Shown here: positions 36,836 to 45,783 of the stretch, in pieces
Position numbering within the stretch: position 1 is the first letter of the stretch
How the letters are laid out: each line of letters begins with the position of its first letter
Assembly (NCBI RefSeq): GCF_006517275.1
Contig: NZ_CP041191.1
Location: 372,001-436,000, forward strand
Direction of reading: 5' to 3'
DNA from: Labrenzia sp. PHM005
GTDB taxonomy: Bacteria > Pseudomonadota > Alphaproteobacteria > Rhizobiales > Stappiaceae
DNA length: 64,000 nt
The notes under the pieces: model-generated
Told to the model about the DNA's origin: nothing
Database searches by the model: none
The model's input: the letters and a program-made list of their open reading frames with translations, nothing else
Program-made: the position numbers and the translations under genes

Positions 36836-38715
36836 TTCAACGCCTCGGTCTTGGCAGCCTTGGCTTCATCATACCACCAGATTGTGGGGAAACCTGTGCT
36901 GTATTCCGGCATGTTTTCCGGATGAGAGAAGCGGTCCCACCGTGCTGTGCGAGTCTCATCGACATAAAACTGCGGCACCACATAGTGGTTCCACAAAAGC
37001 ACCCGGTCGAGAGCATGTGTGGCGGCTACCAAAGTCTCGCGATCTTCGGCAAAAATCACCTTTTCGATGAGATGATCAATCGCAGGGTTCTTGATCCCGC
37101 CGTAGTTGGCAGAGCTGGCGTTGTCGGCTGCTTCCGAGCCCCAATACTCCCGCTGTTCATTGCCAGGAGACAATGACTGGCCGATCGCAAGCGTTGTTGC
37201 ATCGAAGTCGCGACTGCGGACCCTGTTGATGAACTGGGATGTGTCGACCAGCCGCAAGATCGCCTTGATACCAATGCTCTCCAAGTTTTTCGAATAAGGC
37301 AACAACGAGCGCTCGCTGGCTTTATCCCGATACAAAAACTCAATGCTCAGCTGCTCGCCGGTCGCAGGATCTATCATCTTGCGTCCTTCGAGCTTGTACC
37401 CGGCACCCCGCAACAATTTGACTGCTTCGCGTAGATTTGCCCGCACGTTTTTCGGCGAACCGCCAACCGGGTTTTTGAATTCTTCGGTAAAGACCTGCGG
37501 CGGCACCTGGTCCCGCACCTCTTCCAGAATTTCAAGTTCCTTGCCTTGCGGCAGGCCGGAAGAGGCCAAATCAGTTCCCGAATAATAGGAGTTGACCCGT
37601 TTTAGGAGATTAGCGGAGATGATCTCGTTGGTCGTCTCAAAGTCATAAGCGTAATTGAGGGCCCGGCGAACATCCGGGTTCTGGAACTTTTCGCGGCGCA
37701 GGTTCAGGAAATACCCCTGCATGACCCCTGTGGAGCGGTCGGGAAAGATTTCCTTGACGATCCGGCCATCCTTGATCGCCGGGAAATCATACCGTTTAGC
37801 CCACTGACTGGAGCTGCGTTCAGTGTGATAGTCGTATTGGTCGCCTTTAAATCCTTCGAATTGAACGGCGTCGTCCAAAAAAGAAATATATCGGATCTCT
37901 TCGAAGTTGCCGGTGCCAATCCGGATCGGAAGGTCCTTGCCCCAATAGTCGTCGACACGCTCGTAGATTACTTGGCGGTTGGCTGAAAAATCTTTGATGC
38001 GGTACTGGCCCGATCCAAGCGGCGGTTCCAAGGTGCTTTTGGATATATCGCGCTTTTCACCCTTTGCATTCATGCCTTCCCACCAGTGTTTTGGCAGAAC
38101 AAACAGTTGCCCCATGATCTTGGGAAGTTCGCGATTGTTCGCAGTGTCAAACGAAAAGCGGACAACATTTCCGTCGACAACCTCAGTCTCCGTGACGTTT
38201 TTGTAGTAAAACTTGCGCTGCGGATCGAGTTCGATCGCTTTTTCAAACGACCAGATGACGTCTTCAACTGTCACCGGTTTACCATCATGCCATTTGGCGT
38301 TGGGGTTTAGCCGATACTCGACCCAAGAGTAGTCATCCGGAAAACGCACGGCATCTGCAAGCACACCATACTGCGCACTGATGTCGTCTTCATCGAGTGA
38401 TGGCTCCATCAGGTTTTCATAGATATTGAAGATACCGGGTGCGGCATGACCTTTTGGCGGCAAGAAATTAAATGAATCGAAGCCGCCCCGGGCAGCCATG
38501 CGAACAACACCGGTTTTCGGTGCATCCGGATTGACATAATCAAAATGCGTAACGTCTGGGCCGTATTTCGGCGTCCCGTTCAACGCAGCTGCATGGAGCC
38601 ACTCCGGTTCCTGGGCTGCCAGTGGACTTGCCATGGCCGAAACCAAGAGAGTTGCCCCTGCCAGGAGTGCAGATAGGTTTAGTGATTTGCATGCATCCCA
38701 AGCGGCTCGCATCAC
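36832..38715 (-). CDS. yejA: First peptide-binding protein of the Yej importer, YejA type
   Basis: A 627-residue SBP family 5 protein with a Sec signal ending SPLAAQ. KYGPDVTHFDYVNPDAPKTG near residue 52 is the family opening, and the domain shares its overall plan with the next gene but not its Tat signal. As first gene of the operon it is the better YejA candidate. In enteric bacteria YejA captures microcin C; in alphaproteobacteria its natural ligands are less clear. The gene ends with a 4-nt overlap with the second binding protein. Confidence 0.87.
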   Translation of the reverse strand: MMRAAWDACKSLNLSALLAGATLLVSAMASPLAAQEPEWLHAAALNGTPKYGPDVTHFDYVNPDAPKTGVVRMAARGGFDSFNFLPPKGHAAPGIFNIYENLMEPSLDEDDISAQYGVLADAVRFPDDYSWVEYRLNPNAKWHDGKPVTVEDVIWSFEKAIELDPQRKFYYKNVTETEVVDGNVVRFSFDTANNRELPKIMGQLFVLPKHWWEGMNAKGEKRDISKSTLEPPLGSGQYRIKDFSANRQVIYERVDDYWGKDLPIRIGTGNFEEIRYISFLDDAVQFEGFKGDQYDYHTERSSSQWAKRYDFPAIKDGRIVKEIFPDRSTGVMQGYFLNLRREKFQNPDVRRALNYAYDFETTNEIISANLLKRVNSYYSGTDLASSGLPQGKELEILEEVRDQVPPQVFTEEFKNPVGGSPKNVRANLREAVKLLRGAGYKLEGRKMIDPATGEQLSIEFLYRDKASERSLLPYSKNLESIGIKAILRLVDTSQFINRVRSRDFDATTLAIGQSLSPGNEQREYWGSEAADNASSANYGGIKNPAIDHLIEKVIFAEDRETLVAATHALDRVLLWNHYVVPQFYVDETRTARWDRFSHPENMPEYSTGFPTIWWYDEAKAAKTEALK

Positions 38716-38796
38716 CTGCTCCGTCTGAATTGATTTTCAGTTAGTGTAGGGAGCGGCGGGCAAAACGCCAGCTATTTGGCATGATATGACAGAAAT

Positions 38797-40227
38797 TTAA
38801 CCTGTCTGAGGCACTCCGCTGCCAGCGGCAACTTCAGTCTTTTGCCGGTTTTTGGCCTTTTGGGCATACATGCGGCTGTCAGCGACCCGCAGCAGATCAT
38901 CTATGGTTCCGGCATCACTTGGAAAACTTGCGCTTCCGATACTGGCTTTAACCTCAATTCGAACGCCCGAGAATTCGAACATTTGCGAGACCCGGTCGGC
39001 CAAACGCTCCAGGAATGCATCCTTTTCCGCTCGGCGCATGTTGCCCGGAGTCAATATGATAAATTCATCACCACCTACCCGGGCAACTGTATCGGTCTGC
39101 CGGATTTGCTGCTGCAAACGGTGGCTGACTTCTATCAACAACTGATCGCCGACCGCATGCCCATAATTGTCGTTGACGGGTTTGAATGCATCCAGATCTA
39201 CATAAAAGATCTCGAAACCATTTCCTGTCCGCTCCGACATCACGGCAAATTGGAGCATGCGATCTTCAAGGAGGCGGCGGTTGGCCAACCCGGTTAACGG
39301 ATCATGCAAAGCCATTGACCGGACTTTATAGACTTCACTGATCAACAAGAACGCCATGGCGCCGAACACCAATGAAATCAGGCTGCCAACCAGCTGCGTG
39401 ATCCAGATATTTCTTTCATTGGCCACCCAGCCATTTCTCGGATAGCCGAGCACTTCCCAATTCAGCCCACCTGGCAAGTTTAGAGGCAGTCCAACACCGT
39501 CCTCGGCCAAAAGGCCAAACCCACCGAAAACATGTGCGTTGTCCGGATTGGCTGCACCCTTGTCGATGATCTCGATCCTGAGTTCGTTGGCGGTATCAGA
39601 TACACCAGCAGCCTTCATCAAACCCGCCTCGTCGACAACGAGCGATGCGACCCCCCAATAGGGTCGCTCAGCAAGTGGCTGACCGGGATTGATTGGCGGA
39701 AATACAGGAATCCGGATCAAAAGAGCCCGCCCCCCCTGAACCAACTCCAAAGGGCCAGCAATGACCACATCACGCTCAAGCATTGCCCTTCGGATCGCGG
39801 GCCATTGGCTGGTGTTCATCCGGTAATTCAGGCCGATAGCCGCCTGATTCGGCTGGTGTGGATACACGGCCCGCAATATATTGTTTGGCGCCAGGCCAAT
39901 CGACCGAATGACCGGATTTCCCTCGATCAGGTCCGCCGCAACGGCTTCATAATGCGCAGCTTCAAAGGGTTGATTTGCAAAATGGATAACGTTGGCGCGT
40001 AAGCCCAACCCATAGGCCACTGTCCGGCTGAGTTCGCCTTCCAGGCGGGCGCGCACTTCAGACAGTCTGGCGACAGCTTCACGTTTGTTTTGAGAAACAA
40101 GCTCACTGCGCACCGTGTTTCCGACATGCGCTGTCAAAGCGACACCGGTAAGAAAACATACGACAGCGACAAGGGACGCGACCCAGGTACCATTTGTATA
40201 TGTAAAGTACTGACGTAACCCGCTCAT
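38797..40227 (-). CDS. CHASE-domain diguanylate cyclase (membrane)
   Basis: A 476-residue protein with an N-terminal helix (about 14-34), a periplasmic CHASE-type sensor (about 40-270, with YEAVAADLIEGNPVIRSIGLAP), a second helix near 278-298 and a GGDEF domain. The active motif GGDEF is at 385-389, the metal Asp residues are at 344 and 346 (VDLDAF), and an RxxD inhibitory site (Arg376-Asp379) lies 5 residues before GGDEF. It should make cyclic di-GMP from GTP with product inhibition. Its signal is unknown. It stands alone, divergent from nothing nearby. Confidence 0.93.
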   Translation of the reverse strand: MSGLRQYFTYTNGTWVASLVAVVCFLTGVALTAHVGNTVRSELVSQNKREAVARLSEVRARLEGELSRTVAYGLGLRANVIHFANQPFEAAHYEAVAADLIEGNPVIRSIGLAPNNILRAVYPHQPNQAAIGLNYRMNTSQWPAIRRAMLERDVVIAGPLELVQGGRALLIRIPVFPPINPGQPLAERPYWGVASLVVDEAGLMKAAGVSDTANELRIEIIDKGAANPDNAHVFGGFGLLAEDGVGLPLNLPGGLNWEVLGYPRNGWVANERNIWITQLVGSLISLVFGAMAFLLISEVYKVRSMALHDPLTGLANRRLLEDRMLQFAVMSERTGNGFEIFYVDLDAFKPVNDNYGHAVGDQLLIEVSHRLQQQIRQTDTVARVGGDEFIILTPGNMRRAEKDAFLERLADRVSQMFEFSGVRIEVKASIGSASFPSDAGTIDDLLRVADSRMYAQKAKNRQKTEVAAGSGVPQTG

Positions 40228-40320
40228 GCCGGCTGGACCCGATCCAAACGTCGTTTATGACAATATAACTCAAATACTACGTAGCGTCACAAATATTAAT
40301 TTTCTACATAAACAAAAGAA

Positions 40321-40346
40321 GAAAGCCGGACTTTCGCCCGGCTTTC
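40321..40346 (-). terminator. Terminator downstream of the cytochrome c gene
   Basis: GAAAGCCGG (40321-40329) and CCGGCTTTC (40338-40346) form a perfect 9-bp stem with an 8-nt loop. On the minus strand it is followed by TTCTTCTTTTGTTT. It lies between the cytochrome c stop and the cyclase start, both on the minus strand. Confidence 0.8.
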
Positions 40347-40386
40347 TAATAATTTTACCTATACCTTCAGGAAAACGCCTTGCGCT

Positions 40387-40935
40387 TTACTCGCCAGGCA
40401 ACGGTTTTGGCGCATCAGATTGCTCACGCATGTACGCAATCATGTTTGCGCGGTCTTCCGGTTTACGCAGGCCGGCAAAACCCATCGATGTGCCAGAGAC
40501 GTAGTTTTTCGGAGACTCCAAGAAGCTGTTAAGCCCCTCATAGGTCCACTCAGGATTTCCTTCACCGTAGGCAACCATGGAGGTCGAGTACTTCGCGCCG
40601 TCCACGCCACCTGGCTTGCGGCCAATGATATCATAGAGGTTCGGGCCGACCTTGTTGGCGCCACCTTGATCAAAGGTGTGGCAAGCTGCGCATTTCTTCG
40701 CAACTTTTTCACCTGCAGATGCTGAAGCTGCCGCCATAAGTTCGCCGATCGGAACAGCATCCGGCTCAGGTGTTACTTCAGAAGTTGAATCTTCTGCTGA
40801 GGCGACGACAATTTCATAGCCCGGCTTGCCCGGAATCGTCGGCTCAAAAATAATGTCGGAAACGATTCCAACACCCATAGTCAATATCAACACCATAAGA
40901 ACCGCACCTGCGGCCTTGTTCAGCGTAAAGGAATC
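40387..40935 (-). CDS. Membrane-anchored cytochrome c family protein
   Basis: About 182 residues from the ATG at 40935 (GGAG 8 nt upstream), with an N-terminal uncleaved helix (NKAAGAVLMVLILTMGVGIV), an acidic linker and one haem site CAACH (Cys82, Cys85, His86). A Met ligand is probably in GTSMGFAGL near the end. This looks like the CycM-type membrane-bound cytochrome c552 that can link complex III to terminal oxidases. It is divergent from kdsB, an arrangement common in Hyphomicrobiales. Confidence 0.9.
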   Translation of the reverse strand, partial: DSFTLNKAAGAVLMVLILTMGVGIVSDIIFEPTIPGKPGYEIVVASAEDSTSEVTPEPDAVPIGELMAAASASAGEKVAKKCAACHTFDQGGANKVGPNLYDIIGRKPGGVDGAKYSTSMVAYGEGNPEWTYEGLNSFLESPKNYVSGTSMGFAGLRKPEDRANMIAYMREQSDAPKPLPGE

Positions 40936-41139
40936 CATTCTCTCCGGCTCCAAGCTCATACGCGTCCGGGCCCGTAACTTTGTGGTCACGAACCCTATCA
41001 GCTCTTCGAATTTCGCCGGAACCTACAAATTTTTTGACCTTGCTGTCCATAGCTTTAAAAGGACAACGTGTACGACATTCGGACGCGGACCTGGAAATTG
41101 GCCATTTTTGTGCTTCCAGACGCCCCCAAGGAGACCGGT

Positions 41140-41874
41140 TTGAGTTCAGCCATTGTCATTATTCCCGCCCGGCTATCTGCCACACGGCTACCAAACAAGC
41201 CGTTGGCGGACATCTGCGGAAAACCTATGATTGTGAGGGTTCTAGAGCAGGCTTTGAATGCCGATATCGGACCTGTAGCAGTGGCAACTGACGATAGCAG
41301 CATCGCTGAGGCCGTACACGACCATGGCGGCAAAGCCATTATGACCCGCACCGATCACGAATCTGGCTCAGACAGGATCCATGAAGCCGCCGATATCGCC
41401 GATCCGGACGGAAAATTCGACATTGTGCTGAATGTGCAAGGGGATGTTCCCTTGATTGAACCTGCCGCGATTCGTGCGGCATTTGCTCCGCTATCTGTTC
41501 CAGGCGTCGATATTGGCACCATAATGACTGAGCTCACCAATCCGGATTTCCGGGACGATCCGAACTTTGTCAAAGCAGTGACAAGCCCCAACGGCCATGG
41601 CCATCACCGGGCGCTCTATTTCACTCGCGTCACCGCTCCGGGCGGCGAAGGCCCGCTCTATCACCACATCGGCATCTATGCCTATCGACGGGCTGCTTTG
41701 AACCAATTTGTTGCTTTACCACCTTCTCCACTTGAAAAACGCGAGAAGCTGGAACAGCTTCGTGCGCTGGAAGCGGGGATGCGGATCGATGTGTCGATCA
41801 TTGGCTCCGCCCCAATGGACGTCAACACACCCGATGATCTAGAACGGGCCCGCGCGGCCTACCGAACCCTATGA
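41140..41874 (+). CDS. kdsB: 3-deoxy-manno-octulosonate cytidylyltransferase
   Basis: KdsB makes CMP-Kdo from CTP and Kdo for lipopolysaccharide. About 244 residues starting with TTG at 41140, chosen because AAGGAG lies 6 nt upstream and the N-terminus then reads [20 protein letters not shown], the nucleotide-binding signature. Later motifs [12 protein letters not shown] and [17 protein letters not shown] match the family. It is followed 28 nt later by pheA. The start codon choice shortens a longer in-frame ORF from 41068. Confidence 0.94.
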   Translation: MSSAIVIIPARLSATRLPNKPLADICGKPMIVRVLEQALNADIGPVAVATDDSSIAEAVHDHGGKAIMTRTDHESGSDRIHEAADIADPDGKFDIVLNVQGDVPLIEPAAIRAAFAPLSVPGVDIGTIMTELTNPDFRDDPNFVKAVTSPNGHGHHRALYFTRVTAPGGEGPLYHHIGIYAYRRAALNQFVALPPSPLEKREKLEQLRALEAGMRIDVSIIGSAPMDVNTPDDLERARAAYRTL

Positions 41875-41902
41875 CCCTGCCGCACAGAAGCTGGACACAC
41901 CC

Positions 41903-42793
41903 ATGAATAATCCGAAAAAAATCGTCTTCCAGGGGGAGACCGGCGCCAACTCACATATGGCGTGCCGCGATGTTTATCCTGACTACGAGGCCATTCCCTG
42001 CGCCACCTTTGAAGACTGTTTTTCGGCAATGGCAGAGGGAAAATCGGATCTCGCGATGATCCCGATCGAAAACTCGGTGGCCGGCCGTGTGGCTGACATT
42101 CACCACCTTTTGCCGGGCTCAAACCTGCATATCATCGGCGAATACTTCATGCCGATCCGGTTTCAGCTCATGGCTCCCAAAGGCACGCAGCTTGAGAGCC
42201 TGACAACGGTCCAAAGCCATGTGCACGCACTCGGTCAGTGCCGCAACATCATACGTGAACTTGGCTTGACCGCCGTGGTCGGCGCCGACACGGCCGGCTC
42301 CGCACGGCAGATTGCAGAGCTTGGAGATCCCACACACGCGGCTCTCGCTCCGAAGATGGCTGCCGAGATTTACGGGCTGGATATCCTGCGCCAAGATGTC
42401 GAAGACGAAGCGCACAACACGACACGTTTTGTCATCTTATCCCGGGACAAGATGGAAGCGGCTCACAATGGCCAACCAGTGATCACCACCTTCATTTTCC
42501 GGGTCCGCAACGTGCCGGCGGCGCTTTACAAAGCGCTCGGTGGATTTGCGACAAACAACGTCAACATGACCAAGCTGGAATCCTACCAGCTGGAAGGCCA
42601 GTTTTTCGCTTCCATGTTTTATGCCGACATTGAGGGTCATCCGAACGATCCGCATGTCGCTCTGGCTCTTGAGGAACTCGCGTTTTTCTGCGCCGAACTT
42701 AAAATTGTCGGCGTTTACCGGGCAAGTCCCTTCCGCGACAAGATCCGTGAACCGGAAGCTAACCGAGCCTTAAGACCCAATCCGCAATCTTAA
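41903..42793 (+). CDS. pheA: Prephenate dehydratase
   Basis: The enzyme converts prephenate to phenylpyruvate in phenylalanine synthesis. The 296 residues are the monofunctional form: N-terminal FQGETGANSHMACRDVYPD, IPIENSVAGRV, the diagnostic NTTRFVILS motif and a C-terminal ACT domain (about 195-275, with KLESYQLEGQFFASMFYADI) that should bind Phe for feedback control. No chorismate mutase domain is attached. It sits between kdsB and an adenosine kinase-like gene. Confidence 0.95.
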   Translation: MNNPKKIVFQGETGANSHMACRDVYPDYEAIPCATFEDCFSAMAEGKSDLAMIPIENSVAGRVADIHHLLPGSNLHIIGEYFMPIRFQLMAPKGTQLESLTTVQSHVHALGQCRNIIRELGLTAVVGADTAGSARQIAELGDPTHAALAPKMAAEIYGLDILRQDVEDEAHNTTRFVILSRDKMEAAHNGQPVITTFIFRVRNVPAALYKALGGFATNNVNMTKLESYQLEGQFFASMFYADIEGHPNDPHVALALEELAFFCAELKIVGVYRASPFRDKIREPEANRALRPNPQS

Positions 42794-42832
42794 GGGCAAC
42801 GCCCTAATCCCAGAGGACCCCCAGAGGACCCA

Positions 42833-43834
42833 ATGACCGAGATCCGTTTTGATGCCCTGTGCATCGGGAATGCCATTTGTGATGTGTTTGCCCATGTGGA
42901 AGAGGATTTTCTTGTAAAGGAAGATCTCGTTAAAGGCTCTATGCGGCTGATCGAAACCGACGAAGCGGTCGAACTGTTCAACAAGATGGGGCAGACTGTG
43001 CGGGTTTCGGGCGGCAGTGCTGGCAACACGGCCGCAGGCATTGCATCCCTTGGCGGTAAGCCAGCCTACTTTGGCAAGGTGGCTGAGGATGAACTCGGCG
43101 ACAGTTATTATCACGACATGAACGGCACCGGTGTATACTTCAACACACCGCGCCTGCGTGAATGGAAGCCCACTGCCCGGTCGATGATCCTGATCACGCC
43201 GGATGGCGAGCGAACCATGAACACCTATCTCGGAGCCTGCACAGAGTTCAGCCCGTCAGATGTTGATGAGGATGTCGTTGCTGCCTCTGCGATCACCTAT
43301 ATGGAAGGTTATCTGTGGGATCCGGAAGAAGCCAAGAAAGCCTTTTTAGCGGCCGCCGAGATCGCGCACAAACACAGCCGGAAGGTTGCCATAACCCTGT
43401 CGGACTCCTTCTGTGTCGACAGGTACCGCGATGAGTTCAAGGGCCTGCTGTCCGACGGTGTTGTTGATCTGATGTTTGCAAATGAGCATGAACTAAAGGC
43501 GCTCTATCAGACCGGTGATCTCGATACCGCTATTGATGCTGCGCGCAACAGCGGCGCCATAACTGCGCTCACTCTCGGCAAAGAAGGCGCAATGATTGTC
43601 ACCCGCGACGAGACCGTCAAAGTCCCTGCGCAGGACGTGGATAATGTTGTCGATCTAACCGGAGCCGGCGACCTTTTTGCCTCCGGGTTCCTGTTCGGCC
43701 TGGCCCGGGACTATTCTTTGACGACTGCAGCTGAACTTGGCTGCATTTGCGCTGCTAGCGTCATCAAGCACGTGGGCGCTCGCCCGGAACGCCCGTTGAA
43801 AAACCTCGCGGCGCAAAGCGGTTTTGAAGTCTAA
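42833..43834 (+). CDS. Adenosine kinase-like PfkB family carbohydrate kinase
   Basis: A 333-residue PfkB protein. Near the start VRVSGGSAGNTAAGIASLGG gives the first PfkB signature, and DLTGAGDLFASGFLFG (about 280-295) holds the catalytic Asp in the anion hole. Overall it fits the group annotated as adenosine kinase in Hyphomicrobiales, phosphorylating adenosine to AMP; other nucleosides or sugars are possible. It ends next to a bidirectional terminator shared with gpmA. Confidence 0.88.
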   Translation: MTEIRFDALCIGNAICDVFAHVEEDFLVKEDLVKGSMRLIETDEAVELFNKMGQTVRVSGGSAGNTAAGIASLGGKPAYFGKVAEDELGDSYYHDMNGTGVYFNTPRLREWKPTARSMILITPDGERTMNTYLGACTEFSPSDVDEDVVAASAITYMEGYLWDPEEAKKAFLAAAEIAHKHSRKVAITLSDSFCVDRYRDEFKGLLSDGVVDLMFANEHELKALYQTGDLDTAIDAARNSGAITALTLGKEGAMIVTRDETVKVPAQDVDNVVDLTGAGDLFASGFLFGLARDYSLTTAAELGCICAASVIKHVGARPERPLKNLAAQSGFEV

Positions 43835-43844
43835 ATAAAGAAAA

Positions 43845-43864
43845 GGGCGGCCAATCGGCCGCCC
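43845..43864. terminator. Bidirectional terminator between adenosine kinase and gpmA
   Basis: GGGCGGCC-AATC-GGCCGCCC is a perfect 8-bp stem with a tetraloop, followed by TTTG on the plus strand and TTTTCTTT on the minus strand. It serves two convergent genes. Confidence 0.8.
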
Positions 43865-43887
43865 TTTGTAATTCGGGCTCACAACTG

Positions 43888-44508
43888 TCAGGCAGCCAGG
43901 TCCTGCACACTCAGAACGTTTCCATCCTCGTCCAGCCGGTAGATAACCGGCGTCCCAGTTCCTAGTTCCCGCTTGAGGATCTCTTCCGGGCTGAGGCCTT
44001 CAAGCTCCATGATCAAAGCACGCAAGGAATTGCCATGGGCCGCCACGATCGTGCGCTTGCCAGCAAGCACACGGGGTAGAATTTCGGCCTTGTAATACGG
44101 CAAGACGCGTTCAGCGGTCAGTTTCAGGCTTTCGCCGCCAGGAGGCGGAATGTCGTAGGACCGGCGCCAAATGTGAACCTGCTCTTCACCGAATTTCTCG
44201 CGCGCTTCGTCCTTGTTCATACCGGTCAGATCGCCGTAATCGCGCTCGTTTAATGCCTGGTCCTTGATGGTTTCCAGGCCGGCCTGATCCAATTCATCCA
44301 AAATGATGCCAAGCGTTTTTTGAGCGCGGGACAAAACAGACGTGAAGGCCAAATCGAATGTCAGTTTCAGGTCACGCAATTGCTCGCCCGCTTTATGGGC
44401 TTCCGCGACGCCTTGCTCCGTCAGACCCGGATCCTTCCAGCCGGTGAACAGGTTCTTCAAGTTCCATTCGCTCTGTCCGTGGCGGACAAGCACTAGCAGG
44501 CGTTCCAT
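43888..44508 (-). CDS. gpmA: 2,3-bisphosphoglycerate-dependent phosphoglycerate mutase
   Basis: GpmA interconverts 3- and 2-phosphoglycerate. The 206 residues start [20 protein letters not shown] with the catalytic His of RHG, then [22 protein letters not shown] with the acid residue, and [11 protein letters not shown] with the second His. It is the shorter alphaproteobacterial form. It is 34 nt downstream of dapB on the same strand and probably shares its transcript. Confidence 0.95.
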   Translation of the reverse strand: MERLLVLVRHGQSEWNLKNLFTGWKDPGLTEQGVAEAHKAGEQLRDLKLTFDLAFTSVLSRAQKTLGIILDELDQAGLETIKDQALNERDYGDLTGMNKDEAREKFGEEQVHIWRRSYDIPPPGGESLKLTAERVLPYYKAEILPRVLAGKRTIVAAHGNSLRALIMELEGLSPEEILKRELGTGTPVIYRLDEDGNVLSVQDLAA

Positions 44509-44542
44509 TCCGATCTCCTCAGGTGGATAATCTCTAAATATT

Positions 44543-45355
44543 TCAAGAATCTAGGCCGAGAACATCGGCCATAGAGTAGAACCCGGGTTTTTGGTCAAAT
44601 CCCCATAGCGCGGCCTTTACAGCCCCACGGGCGAACAACTGGCGGTCTTCTGCCCGATGCGTCAGCTCGATGCGTTCGCCTTCTCCGGCGAGAATAACCG
44701 AGTGCTCACCAATGACAGAACCGCCGCGCAGAGTGGCAAATCCTATATCGCCAGTCCTGCGCGGATCCATAATGCCGTCGCGGCTGCGCACAGAGTGGGC
44801 CTCAAGATCGATTCCGCGCCCCTCTGCGGCAGCTTCTCCCAATAGAAGGGCGGTGCCTGAGGGCGCATCAACCTTGTGCTTGTGATGCATCTCCAGAACT
44901 TCAATGTCGAAATCCGCGTCCAAAGCAGCTGCCGCTTTTCGAACCAAACTTGCGAGCAGATTGACACCCAAGCTCATATTTCCAGATTTGATAATCCGGG
45001 CATGGCGGGCAGCAGCTTTTAGCGGAGCGTCCTCATCGGCTCCCCACCCAGTTGTCCCAATGACATGAACGATCCTGGCTTGAGCCGCCAATTCGGCAAA
45101 CCAGAGACTCGCTTTTGGGGCCGTGAAATCCAGAACACCATCTGCTTTTGCAAAGGCCGTCAAAGGGTCATCGGTAATCAGTACGTCCAGCGCACCAACA
45201 CCCGAGAGCTCACCGGCATCCCGGCCTAGAAAGCTGGACCCTTCCTGCTCAATAGCCGCAACAACATCTGCACCATTGGCTTCGGTCACGGCGCGGATCA
45301 AGGCCCGCCCCATCCGACCACCAGCACCAACGACTACCAAGCGCATCACACCCAT
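44543..45355 (-). CDS. dapB: 4-hydroxy-tetrahydrodipicolinate reductase
   Basis: DapB catalyses the NAD(P)H-dependent step to tetrahydrodipicolinate in lysine and diaminopimelate synthesis. The 270 residues have the nucleotide site [14 protein letters not shown], the IGTTGW strand, and [15 protein letters not shown] with the catalytic His-His-Lys and the Gly-Thr that contacts substrate. Length is normal. It heads a dapB-gpmA transcript. Confidence 0.96.
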   Translation of the reverse strand: MGVMRLVVVGAGGRMGRALIRAVTEANGADVVAAIEQEGSSFLGRDAGELSGVGALDVLITDDPLTAFAKADGVLDFTAPKASLWFAELAAQARIVHVIGTTGWGADEDAPLKAAARHARIIKSGNMSLGVNLLASLVRKAAAALDADFDIEVLEMHHKHKVDAPSGTALLLGEAAAEGRGIDLEAHSVRSRDGIMDPRRTGDIGFATLRGGSVIGEHSVILAGEGERIELTHRAEDRQLFARGAVKAALWGFDQKPGFYSMADVLGLDS

Positions 45356-45609
45356 ACCTTGTCCTCGTTTAACTCCGGCAGCGGTATAGCAGCTTCGCGA
45401 CGGCTAGCAAATCTCAGAATCTCGTGGAACCAGGCAATACGAGATAGAATTCATTAGCATTATTACCATGGTCATTACTTTCAATTTTAAGTCTTATTTT
45501 GCCAAAACACAATTTCTGCTTCAAAATTCCAAATTCACTTCACGATTGCTAAACTCGGCGCGCAATAAAGTTTCTAAGTATCACTCTAGCTGTGAGGAAC
45601 TGGCCAAAA
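45356..45609. other. AT-rich upstream region of the LuxP/LuxQ-like cassette
   Basis: This stretch is clearly richer in A/T than its surroundings. It holds a promoter candidate at 45499-45527. Overlapping short ORFs here lack ribosome sites and look random. Confidence 0.5.
45499..45527 (+). promoter_or_regulatory. Sigma-70-like promoter candidate for the cassette
   Basis: TTGCCA (45499-45504) and CAAAAT (45522-45527) are exactly 17 bp apart, matching 5 of 6 and 4 of 6 consensus positions. A transcript from here would begin near 45534 and carry a 5' leader of about 250 nt, including a 47-codon ORF, before the first large gene. Confidence 0.45.
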
Positions 45610-45753
45610 ATGAAAAACGTCATCCACCCAGTGCTCTTCCGGCCAGCCGACGATCAGGTCTGCAAGCAAACATTATTAGTCAGCTTTGATGTGTCTGGGC
45701 AGAAACTGACCCGTCTATTTGATAACCGCGCGATCAAAACAAAACACGAATAA
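45610..45753 (+). CDS. 47-aa leader ORF upstream of the cassette
   Basis: An ATG at 45610, 10 nt after a GAGGAA stretch, opens a 47-codon frame ending TAA at 45753, 30 nt before the next start. The product begins MKNVIHPVLFRPADDQV and ends KTKHE; it is basic, has one Cys, no signal peptide and no recognisable domain. It could be a small protein or a leader peptide for the operon. Evidence is only the ribosome site and position. Confidence 0.4.
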   Translation: MKNVIHPVLFRPADDQVCKQTLLVSFDVSGQKLTRLFDNRAIKTKHE

Positions 45754-45783
45754 ACTGGTAAAGTGCCGCCACAGGAGCTGGAT

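Noticed and set aside
45468..45689. 73-codon ORF in the cassette leader
   Set aside because: No ribosome site, AT-rich random-looking codons, and overlaps a better supported 47-codon ORF in another frame.
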